A stretch of DNA of 64,000 nucleotides from Bacteroidales bacterium (GCA_028704385.1 JAQVLA010000011.1:1-64000), one strand, 5' to 3'. Counted from the stretch's first letter, positions 1-9,431 are shown. The notes: a model not told the origin generated them from the letters alone. Program-made: numbers and translations.

Positions 1-1071
1 GTGTTCGACATAATAATGAATGAGTTCTTTCAGGTTAAGCGTCCGCGGACGACCTTTGACAAGTGCAACATTATTCACGCTGAAAGAAGTCTGAAGTGCT
101 GTCATCTGATACAATTTGTTCAGCACTACATTCGAAACAGCATCTCTTTTCAGCTCGTAAACGATCCGCATCCCGTTTCTATCCGATTCATCGCGAATAT
201 CTGAGATACCCTCAATTTTTTTATCATTCACCAGATCGGCTGTTTTTTTGATCATCTCAGCCTTATTGACCTGATACGGAATGGAAGTAGCAATTATCCA
301 TTCCCTCCCGCCGTGTTCTTCGATAACGGTTTCACCCCGCATCACCACGCGTCCTCTGCCGGTTTCAAAAGCCTCTTTCACACCTTCATAACCATAAATG
401 ATACCCCCGGTCGGAAAATCAGGTGCTTTGATGTACTGCATCAACTCAGGAATTGTGATTTCTCGGTTATCAATGTAAGCGATAGTACCATCAATCACTT
501 CCGACAAATTATGAGGAGGCATATTGGTTGCCATACCAACTGCAATACCACTTGCACCATTAACCAGCAGATTAGGAATAGCCGATGGCAAAACGGTTGG
601 TTCGGTAAGTGAATCATCAAAGTTTAATTGAAAATCAACCGTATCTTTGTCAATATCACTAAGCATTTCTTCCGCAATCTTGCGTAATCGTGCCTCGGTA
701 TAACGCATTGCCGCCGGGCTGTCGCCATCAATAGATCCAAAGTTACCCTGACCGTCAACCAGCGGATACCTTAAGGACCATTCCTGAGCCATACGCACCA
801 TGGCATCATAAACAGAGGAGTCGCCATGTGGATGGTATTTTCCGAGCACCTCCCCTACTATTCTGGCGGATTTTTTATAACTTCTGTTCGATAGCACACC
901 CAGGTCGAGCATACCATATAATACACGCCTGTGAACAGGCTTTAAACCATCGCGCACATCAGGTAAAGCGCGTGAAACGATCACCGACATTGAATAATCA
1001 ATGTAGGCTGATTTCATCTGGTTTTCAATATTGACTTTTACAATTTTTTCTCCTTCAAAAACCTCTTCCAT
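1..1071 (-). CDS. gyrA: DNA gyrase subunit A, N-terminal part (runs off the window)
   Basis: Type IIA topoisomerase subunit that cuts and rejoins DNA while GyrB supplies ATP-driven supercoiling. The first 357 residues are present, starting [12 protein letters not shown]. The core signature [20 protein letters not shown] lies at about residues 35-54. The quinolone-resistance region reads [12 protein letters not shown], with Ser85 and Asp89 at the positions equivalent to E. coli Ser83 and Asp87, so it is the unmutated type. The catalytic tyrosine is Tyr124 in [10 protein letters not shown]. The reading frame is open to base 1, so the C-terminal beta-pinwheel lies outside. It diverges from clpC across 250 bases and has a TAnnTTTG box about 44 bases upstream of its ATG. 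GyrA is preferred over ParC from the strength of the N-terminal match; the missing C-terminus would settle it. Confidence 0.95.
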   Translation of the reverse strand, partial: MEEVFEGEKIVKVNIENQMKSAYIDYSMSVIVSRALPDVRDGLKPVHRRVLYGMLDLGVLSNRSYKKSARIVGEVLGKYHPHGDSSVYDAMVRMAQEWSLRYPLVDGQGNFGSIDGDSPAAMRYTEARLRKIAEEMLSDIDKDTVDFQLNFDDSLTEPTVLPSAIPNLLVNGASGIAVGMATNMPPHNLSEVIDGTIAYIDNREITIPELMQYIKAPDFPTGGIIYGYEGVKEAFETGRGRVVMRGETVIEEHGGREWIIATSIPYQVNKAEMIKKTADLVNDKKIEGISDIRDESDRNGMRIVYELKRDAVSNVVLNKLYQMTALQTSFSVNNVALVKGRPRTLNLKELIHYYVEH

Positions 1072-1114
1072 TCAAGTAAAATCTAAATTAGCCTTTTCCT
1101 ATTTAATAAGTATG

Positions 1115-1122
1115 CAAAAGTA
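1115..1122 (-). promoter_or_regulatory. Bacteroidota -7 promoter box (TACTTTTG) for gyrA
   Basis: Reading the minus strand, TACTTTTG fits the phylum's -7 consensus TAnnTTTG exactly and lies 44 bases before the gyrA ATG. A TTGG about 15 bases further upstream may be the -33 box. The inferred transcript start is roughly seven bases downstream. Confidence 0.55.
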
Positions 1123-1233
1123 CAAAAAATTAGTAGGCCAATCCTCTTCATGTGAAATCAAATTGTGGAATGTTTGAACAATCTACTGTTAATATTTTTG
1201 TCAGCCGAACAATGTTGGACTGATTTTTGTTTC

Positions 1234-1241
1234 TACTTTTG
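1234..1241 (+). promoter_or_regulatory. Bacteroidota -7 promoter box (TACTTTTG) for clpC
   Basis: Exact TAnnTTTG match 80 bases before the clpC start, with GTTG at 1214-1217 as a plausible -33 box (16-base spacer). I saw no CtsR- or HrcA-like inverted repeat beside it, so heat-shock control by those repressors is not supported. Confidence 0.55.
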
Positions 1242-1321
1242 AATCTTTATGCTAAAACACATACAAAAAGTGGCGTTTTAGCGTTTAAAAAAACTGAAAG
1301 GAAAGCTATAACACACAAAAT

Positions 1322-3865
1322 ATGGATGCAAAATTTTCTCCCCGCGTGCGCGACATACTGACTTATAGTCATGAAGAGGCACTGCGTCTTGGAAACAATT
1401 ACATTGGTCTGGAACATTTGTTTTTAGGCATGGTTCGCGATGGCGAGGGCAAAGCATTACAAATATTGAAATATTTTGGGATTGATTTGGAGATCTTCCG
1501 TCGTCGGATTGAGGAAGCCATAAAATCACCCGAAACATCTCACAAAGAAATCACCAATATTCCCCTTATCAAACAAACAGAACGTGCACTGAAATTCACC
1601 TATATCATTGCCAAAGAGTTTAAAAGTGACTTGATCAAGACAGAACATCTTTTATTGGCTATTTTGAGAGACAAAAACAATCTCATCACGCAAAACCTTG
1701 AGAGAGAAGGCGTTGATTTTGTTACTTATAAAAATGAGTTGACATTTATGTACACCGGAGAAGAAAGAGACCGCGGGAAGGAGACTCCCAGAGCAGATTT
1801 TCCAGGCGAAGCTGCTGACGAAGATGAAATCAAGCCTGGCGGTGCAGGTAGCAAAAAAATGGCCGAAGCCAAGAGTAAAACCCCGGTGCTGGACAATTTT
1901 GGTCGTGATTTGACTAAGGCAGCCGAAGAAAACAGATTAGACCCTATTGTTGGTCGCGAAAAGGAGCTCGAACGTGTAGCACAGGTTTTGAGTCGTCGCA
2001 AAAAGAACAATCCGATCCTGATTGGTGAGCCAGGTGTAGGCAAATCGGCCATTGCCGAAGGATTAGCGTTACGCATTGTACAACGAAAGGTGTCGAGAGC
2101 ATTGTTTAATAAACGACTGATTATGCTCGATCTGGCTTCACTTGTTGCTGGCACAAAATATCGCGGACAATTTGAAGAAAGAATGAAAGCCGTGCTTAAT
2201 GAGCTTGAAAAAAATCCTGACATTATTTTATTTATTGACGAAATACACACCATTGTTGGTGCAGGAAATGCAAGTGGGTCGCTGGATGCAAGTAATATGT
2301 TCAAGCCGGCTCTAGCGCGGGGCGAACTGCAGTGTATTGGTGCAACCACCCTGGATGAATACCGGCAATACATAGAAAAAGACGGGGCATTGGAAAGACG
2401 ATTTCAGAAAATTCTGGTTGACCCCACCACACCCGATGAAACTGTTGAAATACTCAATAACATAAAAGAGCGTTACGAGGATCATCACCTTGTCAAATAT
2501 GATCAGGAGGCCATTGAAGCCTGCGTAAAGCTCACAAACCGTTATATGTCTGATCGTTATTTGCCCGATAAGGCCATTGATGCACTTGACGAAGCTGGTG
2601 CAAGGGTGCATATAAACAACATCCATGTCCCGGTTGAAATCATTGAGTTGGAAAGTCAGATAGAAGAAACCCGTACCCGAAAAAATCAGGCGATACAAAT
2701 ACAAAAGTTTGAAGAAGCAGCTATGTTTCGCGATAGTGAGCGAAAACTAATGGATACACTTGAACAAGCCAAAAAACGCTGGGAAGAAGAATCAAAAATC
2801 CATCGCGAACTGGTGGGCGAACAACAAGTGGCCGAAGTTGTTGCTATGATGACTGGTGTTCCGGTTCAGCGAATAGCGCAAAACGAAAGCGATAGGCTTA
2901 TTCATATGGAAGAAGACCTGGAAGATTCTGTTATTGGCCAAAATGAAGCAATAAAAAAAGTAGTGAAAGCGATTCGTCGTAATCGTGCCGGATTAAAAGA
3001 TCCAAACAAACCGATTGGCAGCTTTATCTTCCTGGGACCCACTGGCGTTGGGAAGACCTATTTGGCCAAAGTACTGGCAAAATATCTCTTCGATTCCGAA
3101 GATGCACTTGTACGAATTGATATGAGTGAGTACATGGAGAAATTTGCCGTTTCGCGACTGGTAGGGGCTCCTCCTGGTTATGTTGGATATGAAGAAGGCG
3201 GACAGCTCACCGAGAAAGTAAGACGTAAACCATACAGCATAGTGCTTCTGGATGAAATTGAGAAAGCACATCCTGATGTTTTCCATCTCCTGCTTCAAGT
3301 CCTGGATGACGGATTACTTACCGACAGCCTTGGACGCAGGGTTGATTTTAAAAACACTATCATCATCATGACATCCAATATCGGATCGCGCCAGCTTAAA
3401 GATTTTGGTCAGGGTGTTGGTTTCAGTACAACAGCCAAACAAACTACCAAAGCAACTTATGCCACAGGTGTGATCGAAAACGCTTTGAAAAAATCTTTTG
3501 CTCCTGAGTTTTTAAATCGTATTGATGATGTGGTGATCTTTGAGCCGCTACAGCGTGAATCAATTCATAAAATAATCGACATCGAACTTGAACAGCTTTA
3601 CAAGCGTATCAGTGAAATGGGTTATTCTTTGAAACTGACTGATAAAGCAAAAGATTTTATTGTAGAAAAAGGCTGGGACGAGCAGTTTGGTGCCAGACCC
3701 CTTAAAAGAGCAATTCAAAAGTACGTGGAAGACTTACTGGCTGAAGAAATCATCAAAACAAAACTTAAACCTAATGATCAGATAACTGTTGATTTCGACA
3801 GCAAAAATGAAGCTGTGGTCATCAAAGTAAAAAATCCTGCTCAAAAATCAGTTAATACTAAGTAG
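1322..3865 (+). CDS. clpC: ClpC-type AAA+ unfoldase
   Basis: Ring-forming Hsp100 ATPase that unfolds proteins and feeds them to ClpP in the cytoplasm. The 847 residues are the normal ClpC length. In order: double Clp_N repeat (about 1-145), a charged glycine-rich linker, AAA domain 1 with Walker A GEPGVGKS at 235-242 and Walker B LFIDEIH, a UVR/M-domain segment near 450-475 (QKFEEAAMFRDSERK), AAA domain 2 with Walker A GPTGVGKT at 572-579, and the C-terminal small domain. The UVR segment between the AAA modules separates ClpC from ClpA and ClpB. It is monocistronic: a hairpin terminator follows and no clpP or mcsAB gene is nearby. The leucyl/phenylalanyl-tRNA-protein transferase at 10.8 kb, which makes N-end-rule degrons, is a possible functional relative. 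Confidence 0.95.
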   Translation: MDAKFSPRVRDILTYSHEEALRLGNNYIGLEHLFLGMVRDGEGKALQILKYFGIDLEIFRRRIEEAIKSPETSHKEITNIPLIKQTERALKFTYIIAKEFKSDLIKTEHLLLAILRDKNNLITQNLEREGVDFVTYKNELTFMYTGEERDRGKETPRADFPGEAADEDEIKPGGAGSKKMAEAKSKTPVLDNFGRDLTKAAEENRLDPIVGREKELERVAQVLSRRKKNNPILIGEPGVGKSAIAEGLALRIVQRKVSRALFNKRLIMLDLASLVAGTKYRGQFEERMKAVLNELEKNPDIILFIDEIHTIVGAGNASGSLDASNMFKPALARGELQCIGATTLDEYRQYIEKDGALERRFQKILVDPTTPDETVEILNNIKERYEDHHLVKYDQEAIEACVKLTNRYMSDRYLPDKAIDALDEAGARVHINNIHVPVEIIELESQIEETRTRKNQAIQIQKFEEAAMFRDSERKLMDTLEQAKKRWEEESKIHRELVGEQQVAEVVAMMTGVPVQRIAQNESDRLIHMEEDLEDSVIGQNEAIKKVVKAIRRNRAGLKDPNKPIGSFIFLGPTGVGKTYLAKVLAKYLFDSEDALVRIDMSEYMEKFAVSRLVGAPPGYVGYEEGGQLTEKVRRKPYSIVLLDEIEKAHPDVFHLLLQVLDDGLLTDSLGRRVDFKNTIIIMTSNIGSRQLKDFGQGVGFSTTAKQTTKATYATGVIENALKKSFAPEFLNRIDDVVIFEPLQRESIHKIIDIELEQLYKRISEMGYSLKLTDKAKDFIVEKGWDEQFGARPLKRAIQKYVEDLLAEEIIKTKLKPNDQITVDFDSKNEAVVIKVKNPAQKSVNTK

Positions 3866-3888
3866 TTTGCAACTACCAAAATTAATTC

Positions 3889-3928
3889 AACCGGTCTGAT
3901 CAGTTTTTCTGTTCAGGTCGGTTTTTTT
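3889..3928 (+). terminator. Intrinsic terminator after clpC
   Basis: An arm starting ACCGGTCTGATCAG pairs with CTGTTCAGGTCGGT, with a few mismatches or wobbles, around a T-rich loop. A run of seven T follows the second arm. It separates clpC from hypF. Confidence 0.75.
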
Positions 3929-3954
3929 ATCATTTCATTGGTTACTTTCGCGTC

Positions 3955-6225
3955 ATGAATCTTCAAGCCCATCTGATAAAAATAAAAGGACTCGTTCAAG
4001 GCGTGGGATTTCGGCCTTATGTTTATCGGCAAGCTTCACGCTTTGATATAAAAGGCTGGGTTGAAAACAATAATGAAGGGGTAAGCATTCATGCCGAAGC
4101 TACAAAAGATGCTTTGCTGCAATTTGAGGCTGCTCTGAAATCCGAAATCCCGGAAGCAGCCAGCATTAGCGAATTTATTGTAAATGAGGATATTAGTTTA
4201 CGTGGTTTTGAGCTTTTTTCTATTCGTAAAAGCAATAACCTATCAAATGACATAACCGAAGTAAGCCCGGATATTGCTGTGTGCCAGGCCTGTCTAAATG
4301 ACATGAAAACACAGCCTCATCGGATACAATACCCCTTTGTCAATTGTACAAATTGCGGCCCGAGATTCACAATTATTAAGGATCTCCCCTACGACCGGCA
4401 TCAAACTACTATGCAGATTTTTAAGCTTTGCAATACCTGCGAAATGGAGTATTCAAACATTACGGACAGACGATTTCATGCCCAACCTGTTGCATGTAGG
4501 AATTGCGGACCGGCATATCAATTAAATGGGGGAAAACTTTTTACTGATGGCAACAAACTAGCCTCCATACTTGCCAAACATATTGACAGTGGTGAAATTG
4601 TTGCCCTTAAAGGGATGGGAGGATATCACTTAGTTTGCAATGCGCTAAATGAAAAAACAGTAAAAGAATTACGCCTTCGCAAACAACGGGATGGCAAACC
4701 CATGGCAGTGATGGTAAAAGATATTACAACGGCAAACAAATATTTCAATTTGACCAAAGAAGAAGTCACATTGCTCACATCCTGGCGTCGGCCGATCTTG
4801 TTACTCGAAAACAGATTGTCATTGGCACATGCCGTGTGTACTGGTTTATCAAGAACAGGAGTAATTTTGCCATATATGCCCCTACATTATCAATTGATGT
4901 CAGCATTGAATACAGAGGTGATCGTGCTAACAAGCGGCAACATCTCGGACGAACCGGTAATTATTGATGATAGGGAAGCAAGTAAAAGTCTGGCCTCTGT
5001 TGCCGATCAGGTAATCCGCTATAACAGGGAAATATATAACCGAACAGATGATTCTGTAGCCATTGTTGTAAACCAGAAGTCACGTCTGATCAGAAGATCA
5101 AGAGGCTATGTGCCTCAGCCAATATCACTAAAACTAAACACAGAAGGAATTTTTGCTGCCGGAGCCGAACTAGTCAATACATTTGCAATAGGAAAAGGAA
5201 AGCAAGTAATTATGAGTCAGCATATTGGTGACTTAAAAAATGTCGAGACACTTGCATTTTTCGAAGAATCCTTTACGCGTTTTAAAAGACTTTTTCGGTT
5301 TACCCCTGATTTGATTGTTTGTGATTTACATCCTGATTATTTATCCACACGATTTGCGCTCGAACAAAAAACACAACTCATTCAGGTTCAGCATCATCAT
5401 GCGCATATGGCTTCTTGTATGGCTGAACATGATCTCGATGAAAAAGTAATCGGAATTATACTGGATGGAACCGGACTTGGCAATGACGGCAACATTTGGG
5501 GAGGGGAATTTTTTGTTGCAGACCTAAATGACTTTTCAAGAATGTATCACTATGATCCCATTCCGCTTCCAGGTGGCGATTTGGTAACTAAACAGCCCTG
5601 GCGTTCAGCGTTTTCATATCTTTATCATTATTTCGGATTACCGGTGTTTATTGAAGAAGCTGCAATAGATTTACTTCCGGAAGAAAAACAATTGCCCTTA
5701 TTAATGCAAATGGTTGACCAAAAGATAAATAGTCCGTTAAGCTCTGGAGCAGGACGATTGTTTGATGCGGTTTCGGCCCTGCTTGGCATCTGTCGTGAAA
5801 GCAGCTTCCATGCGGAGGCACCCATGCGATTGGAAGCAGCCATTAACCAACAATGCAAAGGCAAATACCTCTTTGAAGTTGAAGATCAAAAAATTCTTTT
5901 CAGAAAGCTTTTTCATCAAATCTTACAAGACATCAACCAGCAACTTCCTGTTGGTGAGATATCAGCGAAATTTCATAATACCTTAATAGCAATTAACTTA
6001 CACATCTCGAAATTGATAAGAGCTCAGTTTGGGATCAATAAAGTTGTATTATCCGGCGGAAGTTTTCAGAATGCCTATTTATTGGCACACACTGAAAATC
6101 TATTGAAGAATCAGGGCTTTGAGGTTTATAGTCAGGAACAGCTCCCATCCAACGATGGCGGAATAGCACTCGGACAATTAGCCATTGCCGCAAAAAGAAG
6201 ACAAACACATTTAATTGAGCAATAG
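3955..6225 (+). CDS. hypF: Carbamoyltransferase HypF, [NiFe]-hydrogenase maturation
   Basis: Uses carbamoyl phosphate and ATP to carbamoylate HypE, the first step in making the cyanide ligands of the NiFe site. The 756 residues show the full family order. An acylphosphatase domain comes first (VQGVGFRPYVYRQA, about 14-27). Two zinc-finger blocks of CX2C pairs follow (about 107-185: CQAC, CTNC, CNTC, CRNC). Then a YrdC-like domain (about 200-375, with the KPMAVMV stretch) and a Kae1/TobZ-like domain with metal-binding histidines in QHHHAHMASC (about 479-488) and LDGTGLGNDG. The next gene is a nickel transporter, which supports a hydrogenase role, but no hypA-E or hydrogenase structural gene lies in this window. 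A TACTTTCG box sits only four bases before the ATG, so the transcript may be nearly leaderless. Confidence 0.94.
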   Translation: MNLQAHLIKIKGLVQGVGFRPYVYRQASRFDIKGWVENNNEGVSIHAEATKDALLQFEAALKSEIPEAASISEFIVNEDISLRGFELFSIRKSNNLSNDITEVSPDIAVCQACLNDMKTQPHRIQYPFVNCTNCGPRFTIIKDLPYDRHQTTMQIFKLCNTCEMEYSNITDRRFHAQPVACRNCGPAYQLNGGKLFTDGNKLASILAKHIDSGEIVALKGMGGYHLVCNALNEKTVKELRLRKQRDGKPMAVMVKDITTANKYFNLTKEEVTLLTSWRRPILLLENRLSLAHAVCTGLSRTGVILPYMPLHYQLMSALNTEVIVLTSGNISDEPVIIDDREASKSLASVADQVIRYNREIYNRTDDSVAIVVNQKSRLIRRSRGYVPQPISLKLNTEGIFAAGAELVNTFAIGKGKQVIMSQHIGDLKNVETLAFFEESFTRFKRLFRFTPDLIVCDLHPDYLSTRFALEQKTQLIQVQHHHAHMASCMAEHDLDEKVIGIILDGTGLGNDGNIWGGEFFVADLNDFSRMYHYDPIPLPGGDLVTKQPWRSAFSYLYHYFGLPVFIEEAAIDLLPEEKQLPLLMQMVDQKINSPLSSGAGRLFDAVSALLGICRESSFHAEAPMRLEAAINQQCKGKYLFEVEDQKILFRKLFHQILQDINQQLPVGEISAKFHNTLIAINLHISKLIRAQFGINKVVLSGGSFQNAYLLAHTENLLKNQGFEVYSQEQLPSNDGGIALGQLAIAAKRRQTHLIEQ

Positions 6226-6280
6226 CTTAATTTAGAATTGTTCTGAATGTTTCAAGTTAAAGACTTTTAAACATAAAAGT

Positions 6281-6288
6281 TATTTTTG
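6281..6288 (+). promoter_or_regulatory. -7 promoter box (TATTTTTG) for the nickel transporter
   Basis: Exact TAnnTTTG match 17 bases before the transporter ATG. No clear TTTG box at the expected upstream distance, so the transporter may have a weak or activator-dependent promoter of its own behind hypF. Confidence 0.45.
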
Positions 6289-6305
6289 TTGCAAATTCAA
6301 TTGCT

Positions 6306-7070
6306 ATGCCTGAAAACCTACTATTTATCCTCCTTCATGCGGAACATCATCATTTTATGGTCTCTGCCCCATTTCTTATAGGACTGTTTGCCAGCGTAAT
6401 GCACGTGATTTCTGGTCCTGATCATTTGGCCGCAGTTACTCCACTTGCGATCGAGAACAAATTAAAATCATGGATAATAGGCTTGAGTTGGGGTTTAGGC
6501 CATACGTTCGGAATGTTGATTATTGGTGTGCTATTTATTTATTTCAAACAGTATATCCCGATTGATGCTATTTCTGCATATAGTGAGATTTTGGTCGGTG
6601 TGGTACTCATCGCAATTGGACTTTGGGCGTTTTGGCGGATCTTTTTTCGTTCCCGTCAGCTTCATACTCATCCACACAGTCATACCAATGCTGAAGGCGA
6701 AGTTTATACGCACGTACATACCCATGACCATCCTGCGCAAAATGTTCATGCACATGAACATCCCGGCCAAATCAGACAAAATAGTCTTTCGGCTCTCATA
6801 ATTGGCGTAATACACGGGCTAGCAGGTGTTTCACATTTAATCGGCGTACTCCCAACGCTGGCTTTTCCGTCAAACACCGATTCAGCGATGTATCTCACTG
6901 GCTTTGGATTAGGTACTGTTGCGGCTATGGTGATTTTTTCTTTTCTTCTGGGATATGTTTCCTATCAGTCAAGCGAAAAAGCCAAGCCATTAATATTTAA
7001 AACGATACAATTCACTGGTGCTTTTGCCTCATTGGCAGTTGGCGTCTATTGGATTGTATTAACCCTGTAA
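6306..7070 (+). CDS. NicO/UreH-type nickel (cobalt) transporter with His-rich loop
   Basis: Integral membrane metal transporter, 254 residues, about six hydrophobic segments. The first membrane block carries HVISGPDHLAAV (His33, Asp39, His40), resembling the metal-binding HX4DH signature of nickel/cobalt permeases but with one extra residue. Segment 2 has GLSWGLGHTFGM, typical of UreH-like membrane proteins. A cytoplasmic or periplasmic loop at about 119-156 is crowded with histidines (HTHPHSHT, THVHTHDHP, HAHEHPG), as in metal sensors and buffers. A second GVIHGLAGVSHL motif lies after it. It sits directly behind hypF, so nickel supply for a [NiFe]-hydrogenase is the likely role. A urease link is less likely since no ure gene is seen. 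The direction of transport cannot be read from sequence. Confidence 0.8.
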   Translation: MPENLLFILLHAEHHHFMVSAPFLIGLFASVMHVISGPDHLAAVTPLAIENKLKSWIIGLSWGLGHTFGMLIIGVLFIYFKQYIPIDAISAYSEILVGVVLIAIGLWAFWRIFFRSRQLHTHPHSHTNAEGEVYTHVHTHDHPAQNVHAHEHPGQIRQNSLSALIIGVIHGLAGVSHLIGVLPTLAFPSNTDSAMYLTGFGLGTVAAMVIFSFLLGYVSYQSSEKAKPLIFKTIQFTGAFASLAVGVYWIVLTL

Positions 7071-7073
7071 AAT

Positions 7074-7856
7074 ATGCGATTTACCAAAAAAGTCCTGATA
7101 CTTCTGTTCTTTGTTTCTGGTAACCTGTTAGTTGCTCAGGAAAAAATACCATTTCAAAGGTGGTATTTGGGTTTGAGCATTGGCTCCAATACATTGGATA
7201 TGAATTCCAATTCGATTGATCTGAAGGTGAACAATCACACTAATCCGGTGGGTGGAGCCTTTGTGCAATATCAGCTAAACGAGCAATTATCACTCTGGCT
7301 GGGAGCCGAATTTGATATGCGTGAATTTGGTTTGCAAATGAATTATCAGGGGATGCGTTATGATGACACTTCAACTTATATTTGCTACTCGTGTAGCTAT
7401 GATTACGATAATACTTACTCCAATTATTATTTGACTTTTCCTCTTCTGTTTCAATACAGTAAATCTACAAATAAGTTTGCCTTTAGTTTTAAAGGTGGAT
7501 TGTATTATTCCTTTTTGTTGTCGTCCTATCAAAGTGGATATGAAGAACTCTACATTGATCCGGTTGAAGGACATCCCTTTTATCTCCTGGACGACAATAT
7601 CGAATTAGGACTGTTTCGGGTTGTTTACACTGGCCAGACCTATGATATTATAAATACTTATGATGCCGGAATAATCTTTGGTATTGGAGGAACCTATGTG
7701 CTGACCAATAAAATTGCGCTTCTCCTGGAAGGCAATATGCAGGTTGGATTTCAAGGTGTTTTCCTAAATCCAACGATGATAAGTATGATGCATCGATCGT
7801 TTCAGTTGCGGGGCGGACTTATTTACCGATTAAATCTTAACCGGACAGTAAGATGA
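7074..7856 (+). CDS. Predicted outer-membrane beta-barrel protein, function unknown
   Basis: A 260-residue secreted protein: basic start, hydrophobic core and an Ala-Gln cleavage site (LLVAQ at about residues 18-22). The mature part consists of alternating aromatic/polar strands (WYLGLSIGSN, AFVQYQLNEQLSLWLGAEF, FAFSFKGGLYYSF) and ends in a strand LRGGLIYRLNL, as 8-10-stranded porin-like barrels do. A CxxC (ICYSC) lies in an extracellular-type loop near residue 103. It starts three bases after the nickel transporter and overlaps rex by four bases, so it is co-transcribed with both. No specific family recognised. Confidence 0.7.
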   Translation: MRFTKKVLILLFFVSGNLLVAQEKIPFQRWYLGLSIGSNTLDMNSNSIDLKVNNHTNPVGGAFVQYQLNEQLSLWLGAEFDMREFGLQMNYQGMRYDDTSTYICYSCSYDYDNTYSNYYLTFPLLFQYSKSTNKFAFSFKGGLYYSFLLSSYQSGYEELYIDPVEGHPFYLLDDNIELGLFRVVYTGQTYDIINTYDAGIIFGIGGTYVLTNKIALLLEGNMQVGFQGVFLNPTMISMMHRSFQLRGGLIYRLNLNRTVR

Positions 7857-8491
7857 AAACTTTGTTGCCGGAACGAACAGTAGAACGCTTGAGCCTCTAT
7901 CGACGCGTTTTGTTGAACTATCAATACCTTGACCATGCTTATATTTTTTCGCATAATCTGGCGAGGTTTCTTAAGACAAATGCTGCAACAGTAAGGCGCG
8001 ACCTGATGCTTATTGGTGTTGAAGGTGATTTACACAAAGGCTATATAATAAACGAGTTGGTCGAAAAAATTAACGAAGCGTTAGATCCGGATGATACAGA
8101 AAAGGTGGCTTTTGTGGGAATTGGGGAGCTTGGGCGTGCTGTTTATGACTATTTCAATCAAAACAATGCCCGGTTGCAGGTCGCCGCTACTTTTCGGTTT
8201 GGCAGTCAGCAGGGCAATCAAATTGAAAATATTCCATGTTATAATATGGTAAACCTTCCTGCAGTGATTAATCGTTTAGGGGTCAGAATCTGTGTTGTGG
8301 CCGTAACTCTCGATTATGTGAAAGAAATCAGTGCTATTCTTGCCTATTCCGGTGTTCTTGGAATACTCAATTTTAGTTCTGCCTTATTGCAACTGCCGCC
8401 ACATATTTATGTTGAGAATTATGACATGATTACAAAACTTGAAAAAATTGCCTATTTCATGAACAAACCAGGTAATTTGTCACACCCATAA
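7853..8491 (+). CDS. rex: Redox-sensing transcriptional repressor Rex
   Basis: Cytoplasmic dimeric repressor that binds DNA when NAD+ is high and releases it when NADH rises. It usually controls fermentation, hydrogenase and respiration genes. The 212 residues match the family length. An N-terminal winged helix covers about 1-75 (ERLSLYRRVLLNY, then TVRRDLMLIG as recognition helix). The Rossmann domain follows with the NAD-binding loop GIGELG at 89-94 and the C-terminal dimerisation helix (YDMITKLEKIAYFM). The start overlaps the stop of the barrel gene (ATGA). Its place in one run with hypF and a nickel transporter fits redox control of hydrogen metabolism. I did not find a convincing Rex box in the upstream regions. 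Confidence 0.9.
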   Translation: MKTLLPERTVERLSLYRRVLLNYQYLDHAYIFSHNLARFLKTNAATVRRDLMLIGVEGDLHKGYIINELVEKINEALDPDDTEKVAFVGIGELGRAVYDYFNQNNARLQVAATFRFGSQQGNQIENIPCYNMVNLPAVINRLGVRICVVAVTLDYVKEISAILAYSGVLGILNFSSALLQLPPHIYVENYDMITKLEKIAYFMNKPGNLSHP

Positions 8492-8495
8492 ATAC

Positions 8496-9317
8496 TCAAT
8501 TCGCTTTAAAAGGTGCATCCGGCTCTTTTGCCATGTGACTGTAAACCAATTTATCCACCCAGGCCGGGAAAAATTTATTCAACAGAACTGTTAGTTTTCC
8601 TTGCGTTGTTAGTATCAGTGTTCTTTTGCGTTTTTCAATGGCATCAAGCACATGTTTAGCTACTTCTTCTGCTGTCATCATTTTCGATTCATCTCTTGGC
8701 GACTCACCTTGCTGACTTCCATCAGCAGCCAGTGCAGTATTGCGAATATTGGATGCCGTGAAGCCTGGAAAAGCCATTAAAACATGTAATCCGGTTTTCA
8801 GATTCTCAATTCGCAAGGATTCCATAAAACCCAACATCGCAAATTTGGAGGCTGAATAACCTGTACGAGCCGGCAAACCTTTTATCCCGGCAATGGACGA
8901 AATCCCTGCCACACTACCTTTCTCTTTGAGCAGATAGGGAAGTGCAAATTTGGTACAATACACTGTTCCCCAAAAGTTTACATCCATCAAACGATGAATA
9001 ACTGATGGATCTGCAGCTACTAAAAGTGCACGCATCGAAATGCCGGCATTATTGATCAATACATCAATTTTACCATAGGCATTTATGGTTTCTGCTATAA
9101 GGTGTTTACAATCTTCCATTACAGAAACATCTGTTTCACAAACCTTTACACTTATTTTTTTTTCTTCAAGTGATTTTGCTATTGCTTCAAGTTTTTTAAT
9201 GTTGCGTGCAGCCAGCATCAGCCTGGCTCCTCTCGAAGCAGCCTCAAAAGCAAGTGCTTCGCCAATCCCGGAGGATGCTCCTGTAATAATTACAACTTTT
9301 TGGTTTAAACTCTGCAT
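8496..9317 (-). CDS. Short-chain dehydrogenase/reductase
   Basis: NAD(P)-dependent oxidoreductase of the classical SDR family, 273 residues. The dinucleotide motif TGASSGIG is at residues 12-19, NNAG follows at about residue 89, and the catalytic Ser plus YSASK motif is in SSIAG...TGYSASKFAML. The C-terminal extension (about 210-273) includes a stretch resembling the short-chain oxidases that act on lipid substrates (KRKRTLILT, FFPAWVDKLV). Substrate cannot be assigned. It is convergent with rex, with only four bases between the stops, and no obvious terminator separates them. Confidence 0.88.
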   Translation of the reverse strand: MQSLNQKVVIITGASSGIGEALAFEAASRGARLMLAARNIKKLEAIAKSLEEKKISVKVCETDVSVMEDCKHLIAETINAYGKIDVLINNAGISMRALLVAADPSVIHRLMDVNFWGTVYCTKFALPYLLKEKGSVAGISSIAGIKGLPARTGYSASKFAMLGFMESLRIENLKTGLHVLMAFPGFTASNIRNTALAADGSQQGESPRDESKMMTAEEVAKHVLDAIEKRKRTLILTTQGKLTVLLNKFFPAWVDKLVYSHMAKEPDAPFKAN

Positions 9318-9411
9318 GGTAAAATGGGTACTTTATTGAAAAATGAGACATACAAAATAACGGAATTTGGTGTTACGATAAAAACAGAATGACAATCACT
9401 GTTAAAATTTC

Positions 9412-9419
9412 TAGCTTTG
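9412..9419 (+). promoter_or_regulatory. -7 promoter box (TAGCTTTG) for the class III aminotransferase
   Basis: Exact TAnnTTTG match ending 12 bases before ATG 9432. It covers a potential in-frame TTG start at 9417, which therefore cannot be the translation start if this promoter is used. Confidence 0.5.
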
Positions 9420-9431
9420 CTAAAAAAAGTA

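Noticed and set aside
1726-2704. Long minus-strand open frames inside clpC
   Set aside because: They are shadows of the highly conserved plus-strand clpC; their residue content is serine/arginine-rich and unlike a real protein.
6661-6780. A DNA tandem repeat of CAY triplets
   Set aside because: It is the coding sequence of the His-rich transporter loop; the period is irregular and explained by codon content.
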